Positions 43,322 through 51,595 of a DNA stretch of 64,000 nt are shown piece after piece. Position numbers and translations under genes: made by a program. The DNA comes from Mycolicibacterium sp. lyk4-40-TYG-92. GTDB lineage: Bacteria; Actinomycetota; Actinomycetes; Mycobacteriales; Mycobacteriaceae. The DNA is taken from the NCBI RefSeq assembly GCF_030209435.1, contig NZ_JARVRX010000021.1, positions 1-64,000 of the forward strand, given 5' to 3'. The notes beneath the pieces are model-generated. The model did no database searches. It was not told where the DNA came from and was given only the letters and a program-made list of their open reading frames with translations. The stretch's first letter is position 1, and each line of letters starts with the position of its first letter.

Positions 43322-44347
43322 GTGAGTACGCACGATGTTCTCCGCTCACCAGCGGGCGTGGCACTACTCGTCGACCTCGCGGCCGAACACGGTATGCCTA
43401 CCGCAGCTGCCCTGCACGGCACGTCGCTGACCCGGGCCGACCTCGACGATCTCGACGCCGAGGTACACCTGCGGGACGAGATCCAGATCATCACCAATAT
43501 GCTTGGCGCCCTTGATGTCCCCGGTCTCGGCATCGAAGCCGGGCTGCGCTGCCATGCCGCCTCGCCCGGAATCTGGGGACTGGCGCTCATGAGCTCCCGG
43601 ACGTTGGGCGAAGCGATGCAGGTGGGCGTATCGCTGGCTGCACTCAGCTTCTGTCTGTGCCGGCTCACGGTATCGCCCGACCTGGCAGACGGCTACGGCC
43701 GGTTGATTCTCGACCCTTCCCACCTGCCGGCAGACCTGCGCCGGTTCGCTGTCGAGCGGGACAGCACCGGTATCCAGACCCTGCAGCGCGACCTGCTCAT
43801 GTCATCGGACTCCCGGTTGCAGGTCGCGTACACCACACCGCGGCCCGCCGACGAAATCGTGCAGCAGTACGTCGACGTCTTCGGCGTCGAACCCGAGTTC
43901 GGCGCAGCGCAGAACTGCCTCATCGTCAGCGTCGAAGCGTTGAACAAACCACTGCCGCAGGCGAACCAGTACGCGCGCTCGATGGCCGAGAAGCAAGCAA
44001 TCCAACTGCTGCGCCAGCGGTCTGCACGTGCCGGGGTCGCCGGTCTCCTGCGCGACATGATGCTGTCGAGTCCGGCGCCCGTGCTGACGCTCGACGAGGC
44101 CGCACGGCAACTGACGGTCAGCGCGCGCACACTGCGCCGGCACCTCGCCCAGGAGGGGGTGTCATTGCGCGATCTGCAGGAGGAGACGCGTGAGGCACTC
44201 GCCGAGGAACTGCTCGCCAGCGGGATGCCCGTCGCGGAAATCGCCGACCGCCTCGGCTATGCGCAGGTCTCCAGCTTCACGCAGGCGTTCCGCCGGTGGA
44301 AGGGCGTCGGGCCCCGCGAATACCGCGATCGATTGCGCGACCGATGA
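43322..44347 (+). CDS. AraC-family transcriptional regulator (VirS/ArgR-like), first of two
   Basis: A 341-residue regulator with an N-terminal ligand/dimerisation domain (arabinose-binding-like, 'VAALHG/LGIEAGLRCHAASP' region) and a C-terminal AraC helix-turn-helix pair (LTLDEAARQLTVSARTLRRHL; 'VAEIADRLGYAQVSSFTQAF' then RRWKG). GTG at 43322 has GAGGA seven bases upstream. It probably binds the 27-bp elements in this cluster in response to the pathway substrate. It overlaps the second AraC gene by four bases. Confidence 0.93.
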   Translation: MSTHDVLRSPAGVALLVDLAAEHGMPTAAALHGTSLTRADLDDLDAEVHLRDEIQIITNMLGALDVPGLGIEAGLRCHAASPGIWGLALMSSRTLGEAMQVGVSLAALSFCLCRLTVSPDLADGYGRLILDPSHLPADLRRFAVERDSTGIQTLQRDLLMSSDSRLQVAYTTPRPADEIVQQYVDVFGVEPEFGAAQNCLIVSVEALNKPLPQANQYARSMAEKQAIQLLRQRSARAGVAGLLRDMMLSSPAPVLTLDEAARQLTVSARTLRRHLAQEGVSLRDLQEETREALAEELLASGMPVAEIADRLGYAQVSSFTQAFRRWKGVGPREYRDRLRDR

Positions 44348-45399
44348 CGACGCTTGACCTGCACTCCAAGCGGTCGGCCGCGAGTTTGACGGTGATGCTC
44401 GACTGGGCCGCCGAATTCGGCTTGACGGCATCACAATGCCTCGCCGGCACCAGAGTCACGGCCGCCGCGATTCGCGTCGCCGACGCCGAGATCACCGCGC
44501 AACAGGAACTCAAGGCCATCACCAATATCGTTGCCGCATTGGGTGATCGGCCGGGACTCGGTCTGCAGGCGGCCGCCCGGTACCCGGTGACAGCGTTCGG
44601 GTTGTGGGGCTTCGCGATCCTGACCAGCCCGACCTTGGGCGAGGCGATCGACGTCGCCGTGCGGTTCGTCCAATTGAGCTACGCCTTCTGCACTTTCGAG
44701 ACCCGCCGGCACGATGACGACCTGACCATCGTCATCGACGCCCGTGCCGTGCCGGCGCCGATCCGCAGGTTCGTCCTGGAACGCGACGCCGCAGCCATCC
44801 CCAACCTGTACCGGGAAATCCTGGGCGCCACCCCGCCGCCGAGCCGCATCGGCTTCGCCCTCCCCGACCCCGGGCGTGCCGTGACGCTCTACGAAGCGAT
44901 GTTCGGGTCGACGCCTGAATTCGACGACGCCGAAACTTCGGTCACCATCGAGTCCGGCCTGCTGAATATCCCTCTCCCGCAAGCGAGTAGCCACACCGCC
45001 AAGCTCACCGAGCAGCAGTGCCGGATGCTGCTCGAGCAGCGGGAAGCCCGCACCGGTCGTGCCGGTCTGGTGCGTGACCTGCTGTTGGCCGACCCTGCCA
45101 AGCCGCCGAGCCTCGCCCAGGTGGCGGACCGACTCTCGTGCAGCACCCGGACACTGCGCCGCCAACTGGAAGCCGAAGGCACGTCGTTCCGGAAACTGCT
45201 CGACGAAGTGCGCCACCACCTGGGGACCGAGTTGCTCCAGAGCGGCATGACGGTCGAGCAGGTGTCCAACCGGCTGGGATACACCGACGTCAGCAACTTC
45301 TCCCACGCCTTCCACCGGTGGAACGGCTCCAGCCCGCGGGCTTATCTGGCGCGCCGGAACACCTACCCCAACAGACCCAGACGAACCAGCGGGCGATAA
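44344..45399 (+). CDS. AraC-family transcriptional regulator, second of two
   Basis: A 351-residue paralogue of the preceding regulator with the same layout: 'LGLQAAARYPVTAFGLWGFA' in the ligand domain, and a helix-turn-helix region with SLAQVADRLSCSTRTLRRQL and VEQVSNRLGYTDVSNFSHAF. The ATG overlaps the first gene's stop (ATGA), so the two proteins are made in step, which suggests a heterodimer or a recent duplication. A good ribosome site is not needed if translation is coupled. The SDR gene follows 43 bp later. Confidence 0.93.
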   Translation: MTTLDLHSKRSAASLTVMLDWAAEFGLTASQCLAGTRVTAAAIRVADAEITAQQELKAITNIVAALGDRPGLGLQAAARYPVTAFGLWGFAILTSPTLGEAIDVAVRFVQLSYAFCTFETRRHDDDLTIVIDARAVPAPIRRFVLERDAAAIPNLYREILGATPPPSRIGFALPDPGRAVTLYEAMFGSTPEFDDAETSVTIESGLLNIPLPQASSHTAKLTEQQCRMLLEQREARTGRAGLVRDLLLADPAKPPSLAQVADRLSCSTRTLRRQLEAEGTSFRKLLDEVRHHLGTELLQSGMTVEQVSNRLGYTDVSNFSHAFHRWNGSSPRAYLARRNTYPNRPRRTSGR

Positions 45400-45442
45400 C
45401 CGAAACCACAGACCGACAGCCACAACCACCAAGGAGGAACGC

Positions 45443-46282
45443 ATGTCCGTTGTACTCATCACCGGTTGTTCGAGCGGCATCGGCGAGGCCACCGCGGCCG
45501 ATCTGGTGACACACGGCCACACCGTCTACGCGACGGCGCGGCGTCCCGAGACCCTGAAAGAACTGGCGGACAAGGGGTGCCATACGGTCGCGCTCGACGT
45601 GACGGACGAAGAGTCGATGGTCGCCGCAGTGGCCGCCGTGGCGGATGAAGCCGGTTCCATCGACGTCCTGGTGAACAACGCCGGCTATTCACAGTCGGGC
45701 GCCGTGGAGTCTATTCCGCTCGATAACATCCGAAAACAGTTCGAGACCAACGTGTTCGGGCTGATCAGGATGAGCCAACTGGTGCTGCCGGGCATGCGTG
45801 CCGCCGGTAGTGGACGCATCATCAACATCGGGTCGATGGGTGGCAAGCTGACGTTCCCCGGCGGTGGCATCTACCACGCCACCAAATACGCGGTGGAAGC
45901 CATCTCCGACGCCATGCGGTTCGAGGTCCAGGGATTCGGGGTTCAGATCGTGCTCATCGAACCCGGACTGATCACCACAGGTTTCGCCGACACCGCCGTC
46001 GGGTCCGTCGACGGCCTGAACGACGGGCCGTACGCCGAGTTCAATTCCCGGGTCGGCGCCGTCACCGCCGACATCTACGCCGGTAATGTCGCGAAATTCC
46101 TGGGCGGCAATCCCGATTCGGTCGCCGAGGTGGTGCGCAAGGCCATCGAAGCCAAACGCCCCAAGGCCCGCTACACCGTCACACCCAGTGCGACACTGAG
46201 CATCCTGCAACGCCAACTGACCCCGGACAAGTTCTGGGACCTGGCCATGCGCGCCCAATTCCCCGTCCCCGGAGGCAAATAG
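45443..46282 (+). CDS. Classical short-chain dehydrogenase/reductase
   Basis: A 279-residue SDR with TGCSSGIGEA at residues 8-17, the NNAG motif in VLVNNAGYSQSG, and the catalytic Tyr-Lys in YHATKYAVE. The C-terminal half resembles the SDR group often annotated as retinol-dehydrogenase-like. It oxidises or reduces an alcohol/ketone, probably of the cluster substrate. A strong ribosome site (AAGGAGG) precedes the ATG. It lies between the AraC pair and the quinone oxidoreductase, with one base before the latter. Confidence 0.93.
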   Translation: MSVVLITGCSSGIGEATAADLVTHGHTVYATARRPETLKELADKGCHTVALDVTDEESMVAAVAAVADEAGSIDVLVNNAGYSQSGAVESIPLDNIRKQFETNVFGLIRMSQLVLPGMRAAGSGRIINIGSMGGKLTFPGGGIYHATKYAVEAISDAMRFEVQGFGVQIVLIEPGLITTGFADTAVGSVDGLNDGPYAEFNSRVGAVTADIYAGNVAKFLGGNPDSVAEVVRKAIEAKRPKARYTVTPSATLSILQRQLTPDKFWDLAMRAQFPVPGGK

Positions 46283-46283
46283 C

Positions 46284-47276
46284 ATGTACGCGACAACTCT
46301 CAACGGCCATGGTGAGCCCGAGGTCATGGAATGGGCCGAGGTCGACGACCTGCCCGCGCCCGGACCCGGACAGGTCGCCATCGACGTGGTCGCGGCAGGT
46401 GTCAACCGCGCCGACGTCATGCAGCGCATGGGCTTCTACCCGCCACCACCGGGCGCCAGTGACATCCCCGGACTCGAGGTTTCCGGCTATATCGCCGAAG
46501 TCGGTGCCGGAGTGCAGGACTGGGCACCCGGTGACGCCGTGTGTGCCCTACTGGCCGCCGGCGGGTACGCCGAACGCGTCAACGTCGCCGCCAGCCACGT
46601 GCTCCCCGTGCCACAGGGTGTGAGCGTCACCGCCGCGGCGGCGTTGCCGGAAACCGCGGCCACCGTGTGGTCGAACGTGGTGATGACCGGTGGCCTCCAG
46701 AGCGGGCAGACACTGCTGATCCACGGCGGCGGCAGCGGAATCGGCACCCACGCAATCCAAGTGGGCCGTGCACTCGGCGCCAACGTGGCCGTGACCGCGG
46801 GCACACAGTTCAAGCTGGATGCCTGCCGCGAACTCGGCGCACAGACGCTGATCAACTACCGCGACCAGGACTTCCCCACAGTGGTGAACGCCGAATACTC
46901 CGGCGCCGACGTCATTCTCGACATCATGGGCGGCAGTTACCTGGGCAAGAACGTGGACGCTCTCGCCGAGAACGGCCACCTGACCATCATCGGACTGCAG
47001 GGCGGGGCAGTCGCTGAGCTGAATCTCGGTACCCTGCTGTTCAAGCGGGGTTCGGTACATGTGACGAACCTGCGGCGGCGGCCGGAGGAAGGTCCCGGCT
47101 CCAAGGCCGAGATCATCAGCGCTCTGCGGCAGCACTTGTGGCCGCTGATCGATGCGGGTGCCGTGGTGCCGGTCGTCGCGGCGGAAGTGCCGATTACCGA
47201 CGCCCCCGAAGCGCACCGGCTGCTCGACTCCGACAAGTCCGTCGGAAAGGTGCTGCTGATCGTCAACGGCGGCTAG
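46284..47276 (+). CDS. Zinc-independent NAD(P)H:quinone oxidoreductase (PIG3 type)
   Basis: A 330-residue medium-chain dehydrogenase. The start MYATTLNGHGEPEVMEWAEV, the GVNRADVMQRMGFYPPPPG segment and the nucleotide loop HGGGSGIGTHAIQVGRALG are typical of the PIG3/quinone-oxidoreductase group, which lacks catalytic and structural zinc. It reduces quinones or enones with NADPH. It follows the SDR with only one base between, so the two are cotranscribed. It is the last clear gene of the catabolic cluster. Confidence 0.93.
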   Translation: MYATTLNGHGEPEVMEWAEVDDLPAPGPGQVAIDVVAAGVNRADVMQRMGFYPPPPGASDIPGLEVSGYIAEVGAGVQDWAPGDAVCALLAAGGYAERVNVAASHVLPVPQGVSVTAAAALPETAATVWSNVVMTGGLQSGQTLLIHGGGSGIGTHAIQVGRALGANVAVTAGTQFKLDACRELGAQTLINYRDQDFPTVVNAEYSGADVILDIMGGSYLGKNVDALAENGHLTIIGLQGGAVAELNLGTLLFKRGSVHVTNLRRRPEEGPGSKAEIISALRQHLWPLIDAGAVVPVVAAEVPITDAPEAHRLLDSDKSVGKVLLIVNGG

Positions 47277-47334
47277 AGCCGCGGCCATCTAGCCTCTCTG
47301 AACCTTTCAGGCCGGTGGATACCCTGTCCGATGC

Positions 47335-47427
47335 CGGCTCGTCATCGGACAGGGTGAAGAAGGTTTCTTCTTCCTGCGCGAAGTGCAACATCAACACCGC
47401 GTACAAGCCATACAGACATGCGAGCAG
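47335..47427 (-). pseudogene. Hemerythrin-like C-terminal remnant
   Basis: On the minus strand a short open segment reads LLACLYGLYAVLMLHFAQEE followed by ETFFTLSDDE, which resembles the last helix of mycobacterial hemerythrin-type proteins (His/Glu ligands in LHFAQEE). No matching upstream portion is present in any frame, so this is probably a decayed fragment. It lies in a 389-bp gap at the left edge of the dormancy island. The identification rests on about 30 residues. Confidence 0.4.
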
Positions 47428-47536
47428 ATCCAAAGCCAACGACCAGCAGGTCACCGACAACCACATCGTCGAGCGGGATGGTGTTCACGCCGCGCACCGT
47501 TGCGGCGTCTCGGCGTGTGGGTGGCAGGGACTGATA

Positions 47537-47550
47537 GAGACGAAAGGCCC
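47537..47550. promoter_or_regulatory. Possible DosR box upstream of the PAP2 gene
   Basis: GAGACGAAAGGCCC matches 11 of 14 positions of the DosR consensus GGGACTWWAGTCCC, 115 bp before the PAP2 start. If used, it would extend the dormancy regulon to this gene. Confidence 0.45.
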
Positions 47551-47665
47551 TCCACCGCGTGCTGATCGATGGCGCCATGCGCGGGTCGGTTGTTCACGAG
47601 TCGCCGCGCAGGATCAGCATTGGCTCTGGACACCTACACACCACGGCGACCCGAAAGCATCGGCG

Positions 47666-48280
47666 ATGAATCTCGACCTACGAATCTTCCATGTCATCAA
47701 CGATTTCGCTCGTGACACTCCATGGCTGCAGCCGCTGTTGGGCGCATATGCCAACAACGGCTTGGTCCTCTTTCTCGCGTTGTTGTTGGCCGGATGGTGG
47801 CTTGCCCGCAAGAGCACAAACCCGATGGCCATGGTGGCTGCCGTGTGGACACCGCTGGGTGTTTTTGCCGCCTTGCTCGTATATGTCCCGATCGCCGTGT
47901 CCGTGAATGAGACGCGTCCGTGTAATGCGCTGCACGGCATCGTGGTGCTGCACTGCAATACGGACGGCGGTTTCCCCAGCATCCATGCAGTCATCGCCGC
48001 GGCGGTTGCCGCGGGACTGTGGTTGGTGGACCGCCGCCTCGGCGTCGTGGCGGCTCTGGCCGCGGTGCTGATGGCGTTCGCGCGCGTCTACGTAGGTGCC
48101 CACTATCCGCGTGATGTCCTGGCGGGCCTTGCGCTGGGCATTGTGGTCAGCTTGGCCGGCTACGTCTCCGTGCGGCCGGTCCTGCGCCGAATCCTCGGGT
48201 TCGTCCGCGGCACCCGCCTGCGGATCCTGGTCACGAGCACGCCGACTGACGCGACCGACGGGGTGCGGAGACATCCGTAG
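47666..48280 (+). CDS. PAP2-family membrane phosphatase
   Basis: A 204-residue protein with about five membrane helices and the PAP2 signature in three parts: an ETRPC segment (KX6RP-like), FPSIHAVIAAAVAA (PSGH variant with Ile for Gly) and RVYVGAHYPRDVLAG (SRX5HX3D-like). Such enzymes dephosphorylate lipid phosphates such as phosphatidic acid or undecaprenyl diphosphate. In this island, phosphatidic acid phosphatase activity would supply diacylglycerol to the triacylglycerol synthase at 57349, an inference. The ATG at 47666 was chosen because the longer frame lacks protein-like content. Confidence 0.88.
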   Translation: MNLDLRIFHVINDFARDTPWLQPLLGAYANNGLVLFLALLLAGWWLARKSTNPMAMVAAVWTPLGVFAALLVYVPIAVSVNETRPCNALHGIVVLHCNTDGGFPSIHAVIAAAVAAGLWLVDRRLGVVAALAAVLMAFARVYVGAHYPRDVLAGLALGIVVSLAGYVSVRPVLRRILGFVRGTRLRILVTSTPTDATDGVRRHP

Positions 48281-48560
48281 CCACACCGGCATTCTCGCGC
48301 TGCTTGCGTTCACGCCGGATACGGTCGCCCACGATGTGCTCGACCAGCAGCGGGACAAAGGCCTGGATCGGGGCATCCACGAACGGCAGCGCGACCTCCC
48401 GGCACCAGGCCAGAATCTCCTTGTCGCGCGCGATATCGTTGCGACCCTCGCGACGCGCAAGCTTGCCGGCGATATCGGCGATCGAGTCCCGCGAATGCGT
48501 TGTCTCGGAAGAGACCGCCGGCCGGGTGACGCGCGCCGGTTCGTGCAATACCTGGGTCAT
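48231..48560 (-). CDS. Three-helix-bundle-type hypothetical protein of the dormancy island
   Basis: A 109-residue protein. Its middle, 'ARDKEILAWCREVALPFVDA' and PIQAFVPLLVEHIVGDRIR, ends like the small dimerisation domain of the protein at 32911 (F-[VI]-P-L-[FL]-V-E). The C-terminus is basic and disordered. Its ATG overlaps the stop of the universal stress protein gene, so it is third in an operon behind 49452 and 48557. The 3' end overlaps the convergent PAP2 gene by 50 bases. Function unknown. Confidence 0.7.
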   Translation of the reverse strand: MTQVLHEPARVTRPAVSSETTHSRDSIADIAGKLARREGRNDIARDKEILAWCREVALPFVDAPIQAFVPLLVEHIVGDRIRRERKQRENAGVATDVSAPRRSRQSACS

Positions 48561-49441
48561 GACTGTCCCGCTGTGACGCGATCACCCGAACTCTGCTGGC
48601 GCGCAGCACCATTGCCAACACCTGCAGGTGCTTCCGGCCGGATGAACAACAGCGTACAGTCCGAATCCTTCAAGGCCTTTCGCATCTTTTCGCCGGTCAG
48701 TTCCGCGACCAGCTCAGGGCGGTTCCCGGGCACGATGACGAGCTGGTCGATGCACGCGCTCTGCCGTAACAGGTTGGTCAGGTGTCCTGGCATCGCCAGG
48801 GTGACCGACTGAAGATGACCGTTGTCCGGATCCCCCGTATACCGGTCCAGGGCGGCATGTACCGGATGTCTGGCATCGATCGGGCGGCTCGAATGCGACC
48901 AGGGCTCAAGCATCAGGATCGGAGCGTCGCGCCATGCCGAATCAGTTTTGGCAGCTTCGAACACAGCAGTCGCAGAGGCTGATTCGTCCAGCACGGCCAG
49001 TATCCATTTCCGGTGGTCGAAGTCGCGATGTGCCCGGCGAATGATCGCTACCGAGCCCTGAGCCCTCCGAGCGACCTCGGTGGCCGTGGATCCGCGCGGG
49101 CCGTCAGGCGCGTCGTGTTTTCCACGATCTCCGACACAGACCATCGACGCGCTTCGAGACTCCGCGGCAAGGCACTCCGCCGGATCACCGGTAACAATCT
49201 CCGATTCGAGCTTGACGTCGATGTGGTTGTCTACCAAAGCTTTCCATGCCTTGTGCAATGCGTGCTGCGCGCGGTCGATGTTCTCCTGGCGATCGGCATC
49301 TGCCGCATCAATGACGTAGACGAGTCGCAACGTGGCATCTCGGCTCGCTGCCTCGAGCGCAGCCCACCGCGCGGCGCGCAACGCATGCTTGGAGCCATCG
49401 ATGCCGACGACGACCGGCTTGATGGTGACTGTGGCATTCAT
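48557..49441 (-). CDS. Universal stress protein, tandem Usp domains
   Basis: A 294-residue protein with two Usp folds. The first opens VVVGIDGSKHALRAARWAAL and has the nucleotide-site-like end SRSASMVCVGDRGKHDAPDG; the second begins WILAVLDESASATAVFEAAK and is more divergent, without a clear G-x2-G-x9-G(S/T) loop. DosR-regulated stress proteins of this kind are abundant in hypoxic mycobacteria. It is the middle gene of a three-gene operon that reads away from the DosR box at 49990. Confidence 0.9.
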   Translation of the reverse strand: MNATVTIKPVVVGIDGSKHALRAARWAALEAASRDATLRLVYVIDAADADRQENIDRAQHALHKAWKALVDNHIDVKLESEIVTGDPAECLAAESRSASMVCVGDRGKHDAPDGPRGSTATEVARRAQGSVAIIRRAHRDFDHRKWILAVLDESASATAVFEAAKTDSAWRDAPILMLEPWSHSSRPIDARHPVHAALDRYTGDPDNGHLQSVTLAMPGHLTNLLRQSACIDQLVIVPGNRPELVAELTGEKMRKALKDSDCTLLFIRPEAPAGVGNGAARQQSSGDRVTAGQS

Positions 49442-49451
49442 CGGATACCCG

Positions 49452-49910
49452 TCATGCCGCCCGCGGCAGGCCTTGGATCCCCGCCGATGGCCGCGTCTCT
49501 CGAGGCCCGACCCATCCGACATAGGACAGGTAGAAACCCATCAACGCGCCGAGCAGGTAGCCGAACTGCCACACGGGTGTGGCGCCGATCAGGTGGCTTG
49601 CCAGCGAGGCGTACTGGTGCGGAAAGGCCAGCAGAAAGAAGCCTTTCGCAGCCATCCCCCAGCCGACGATCGACACCAGGGCCGCTGGGGCGCCGCGCCA
49701 GTACGGGTGAAATGCGATGATCGCGATACCACCCATCAGCAAAAAGGCGCCCGTGATCCACGGCCACGTGTTGCTGTTGGTGAACTCCGTGAGCATCGCG
49801 CGCATGTCCGCCGCGCGGGCGGCGACGACGGTACCGACTACCACGTAGAACGGACCGAGTACGCGGGCGAAACCACGTGTTCGCGGTTGGACTTCCTGAT
49901 TCGCGATCAT
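49452..49910 (-). CDS. Conserved four-helix membrane protein of the dormancy island
   Basis: A 152-residue protein with four predicted membrane segments (residues 18-34, 52-70, 78-98 and 115-133). The sequence 'RVLGPFYVVVGTVVAARAAD' and WVGPRETRP flank them. It is first in an operon with a universal stress protein and a three-helix protein, and its start is 80 bp from a DosR box. No transporter or enzyme motif is evident. Confidence 0.8.
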   Translation of the reverse strand: MIANQEVQPRTRGFARVLGPFYVVVGTVVAARAADMRAMLTEFTNSNTWPWITGAFLLMGGIAIIAFHPYWRGAPAALVSIVGWGMAAKGFFLLAFPHQYASLASHLIGATPVWQFGYLLGALMGFYLSYVGWVGPRETRPSAGIQGLPRAA

Positions 49911-49989
49911 GTCGCTCCTCCATCTGCTGACAACTCTGAGATCGGCTGATCCTCAGTCCCATCTGACCGCGCTCCGCCGCTGGGTCCTA

Positions 49990-50003
49990 GTGCCTAAGGT
50001 CCC
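49990..50003. promoter_or_regulatory. DosR box between divergent operons
   Basis: GTGCCTAAGGTCCC matches 11 of 14 positions of the DosR consensus, with five of six core positions. It lies 80 bp before the leftward membrane-protein operon, and far (305 bp) from the rightward nitroreductase. Confidence 0.7.
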
Positions 50004-50229
50004 TCGGGACAAGCGAAAGTGCCCTATGACGGATCCGTTCCTGGGTGACATGAACCGGCGCCGTACATTCCATTTCGACCGTGGGACAACGGTTGTCGCT
50101 GCCCAGTTCTCGCGCACGCTGTCGCATGCCGGCATCCCGCCAGGTGGCGGCAATCCTTGCCGCCATGTCGAGTCGATGATGCGGCCATCTGGCCCGCGGA
50201 TGACTGCCATTGGTCACCTGTGACTACTG

Positions 50230-50243
50230 GTGACTTCTGGCTC
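50230..50243. promoter_or_regulatory. Weak DosR-box candidate before the first nitroreductase
   Basis: GTGACTTCTGGCTC matches the DosR consensus at 9 of 14 positions and closely resembles the box at 55038. It is 65 bp before the nitroreductase start. The 397-bp gap from 49911 holds no gene I can support. Confidence 0.4.
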
Positions 50244-50307
50244 TGTCAACGCTCAACCACATCGGGCAACGTCGGGGTGAACCTTGCCGTGTCGAGAAGG
50301 ACATCTC

Positions 50308-51303
50308 ATGACGAAACCCACGATTTCACTTCGAGCGATCGAAGACGCGGTACATCTGGCTTGCCGGGCGCCGTCGTTCCACAACAGCCAGCCGTGGAAA
50401 TGGATTCTGGAATCGGCCACCCTCAAGTTGTTTCTCGACACCGATTGGTTGGTGGCCACCGATGGTTCGGGGCGTCAGGCAATGTTGAGCTGTGGCGCGG
50501 CACTCGACCATCTGCGGGTGGCGATGGCGGCTGCCGGTTGGACGACCCTCGTCGATCGCTTTCCCAATCCCAACAACCGACATCACCTCGCTGACATCGA
50601 TTTCCGGCCGGCGGTCGGGGTGACGCCGGCACAACGGCGGGCGGCGGACGCAATCCTCTGCCGACGAACCGACCGACTGCCGTTCGGCGCCGTAGAGGAC
50701 TGGCCGGCATTCGAGAACCTACTGCGGCTGACCGTGGCCGATCGGCCGACCCGGCTCGACGTGCTGGCCGCCCACCAACGCGCCGAACTGGCCGAAGCCT
50801 CTCATCTTGCCGACGTACTGAGGATGTACGACGCCTATCACGCCGAATTGGATTGGTGGACTTTACCTTTTGGCGCGACAACCGGCATCCCACACAGTGC
50901 CCTGGTATCGGCAACGGAAAGCGATCGGGTCGATATCGGACGTTCGTTCCCCGTGACTCACCATCGGGAGCGGCGTCAAGAAGCCGGGGATGATCAAGCC
51001 ACCGTCGTGGTGATCTCCGCACTTGCGGACACCCGTGAAGACATCGTGGCGTGCGGTGAGACCCTATCCGCGGTGCTGTTGGAGGCCACCATGGCAGGGC
51101 TGGCCAGTTGCACGCTCACCCACCTGACCGAACACCCGGCCACCCGCGACATCATCAGCGCGCTCACCGGACACCCGCTGCCGCAGGTGTTGATCCGTCT
51201 CGGCACCGTCCCCAGCCTGGATGAGGTCCCGCCACCAACTCCGCGACGTGAGTTGTCGGATGTCTTCCGTTACCGGCCAGATCGCCCTCACGATCGGAAT
51301 TGA
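50308..51303 (+). CDS. Acg/Rv3131-type nitroreductase-like protein
   Basis: A 331-residue protein of the Acg family, a DosR-regulon nitroreductase-fold group. The start MTKPTISLRAIEDAVHLACR, the 'APSFHNSQPWKWILES' motif and 'CGAALDHLRVAMAAAG' are diagnostic. In studied relatives the flavin pocket is occluded by a lid and catalysis is unproven; sequestering flavin is one proposed role. A ribosome site (GAGAAGG) precedes the ATG. A second member lies at 55173. Upstream DosR boxes predict hypoxic induction. Confidence 0.92.
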   Translation: MTKPTISLRAIEDAVHLACRAPSFHNSQPWKWILESATLKLFLDTDWLVATDGSGRQAMLSCGAALDHLRVAMAAAGWTTLVDRFPNPNNRHHLADIDFRPAVGVTPAQRRAADAILCRRTDRLPFGAVEDWPAFENLLRLTVADRPTRLDVLAAHQRAELAEASHLADVLRMYDAYHAELDWWTLPFGATTGIPHSALVSATESDRVDIGRSFPVTHHRERRQEAGDDQATVVVISALADTREDIVACGETLSAVLLEATMAGLASCTLTHLTEHPATRDIISALTGHPLPQVLIRLGTVPSLDEVPPPTPRRELSDVFRYRPDRPHDRN

Positions 51304-51447
51304 CCGCGGTGCGCTCGATTCACGTCGCGTAGCAGCGCGCGTCCGCACGACGCGCCCCACCGCGTACAGCGCGCTTGCCAGCGCGATACCGGTTACCAGC
51401 CGCTTCGCCATGCCAACGACCATGGCAGCTGAGCTGGCTACGAGCTA

Positions 51448-51461
51448 GGGCACATCGACCC
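51448..51461. promoter_or_regulatory. Weak DosR-box candidate before the devR operon
   Basis: GGGCACATCGACCC keeps the outer GGG and CCC but lacks the core C at position 5. It is 65 bp upstream of a stronger box, a spacing common for paired DosR sites. Confidence 0.35.
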
Positions 51462-51512
51462 ACGGTCTCGGCCAACGGTCCTGACACAGCAGGTCACTCT
51501 GACCGGAGACTA

Positions 51513-51526
51513 GGGACCAATGCCCC
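51513..51526. promoter_or_regulatory. DosR box of the USP-devR-devS operon
   Basis: GGGACCAATGCCCC matches 11 of 14 consensus positions and all six core ones. It lies 70 bp before the universal stress protein start, as in the autoregulated M. tuberculosis Rv3134c-devR-devS operon. No gene is supported in the 292-bp gap around it. Confidence 0.8.
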
Positions 51527-51595
51527 TGCTGCCGGCGCCCCGCCAGACCTACCGTCGACGAATAGTCAGATCGGTGATGTCAGGAGAGTGCTGAG

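Noticed and set aside
50084..50098. GGGACAACGGTTGTC considered as a DosR box
   Set aside because: The left half fits, but both conserved C bases of the right half are missing.
49953..50223. Short frames in both directions between the membrane-protein operon and the nitroreductase
   Set aside because: They overlap the DosR box region, lack ribosome sites and look non-coding.
51064..51423. Leftward frame starting MVVGMAKRLVTGIALASALY, with a membrane-like N-terminus
   Set aside because: Two thirds of it lies antisense inside the nitroreductase gene and the rest is not protein-like; only the first 40 codons are free of overlap. Could be a decayed small membrane gene but is not supportable.
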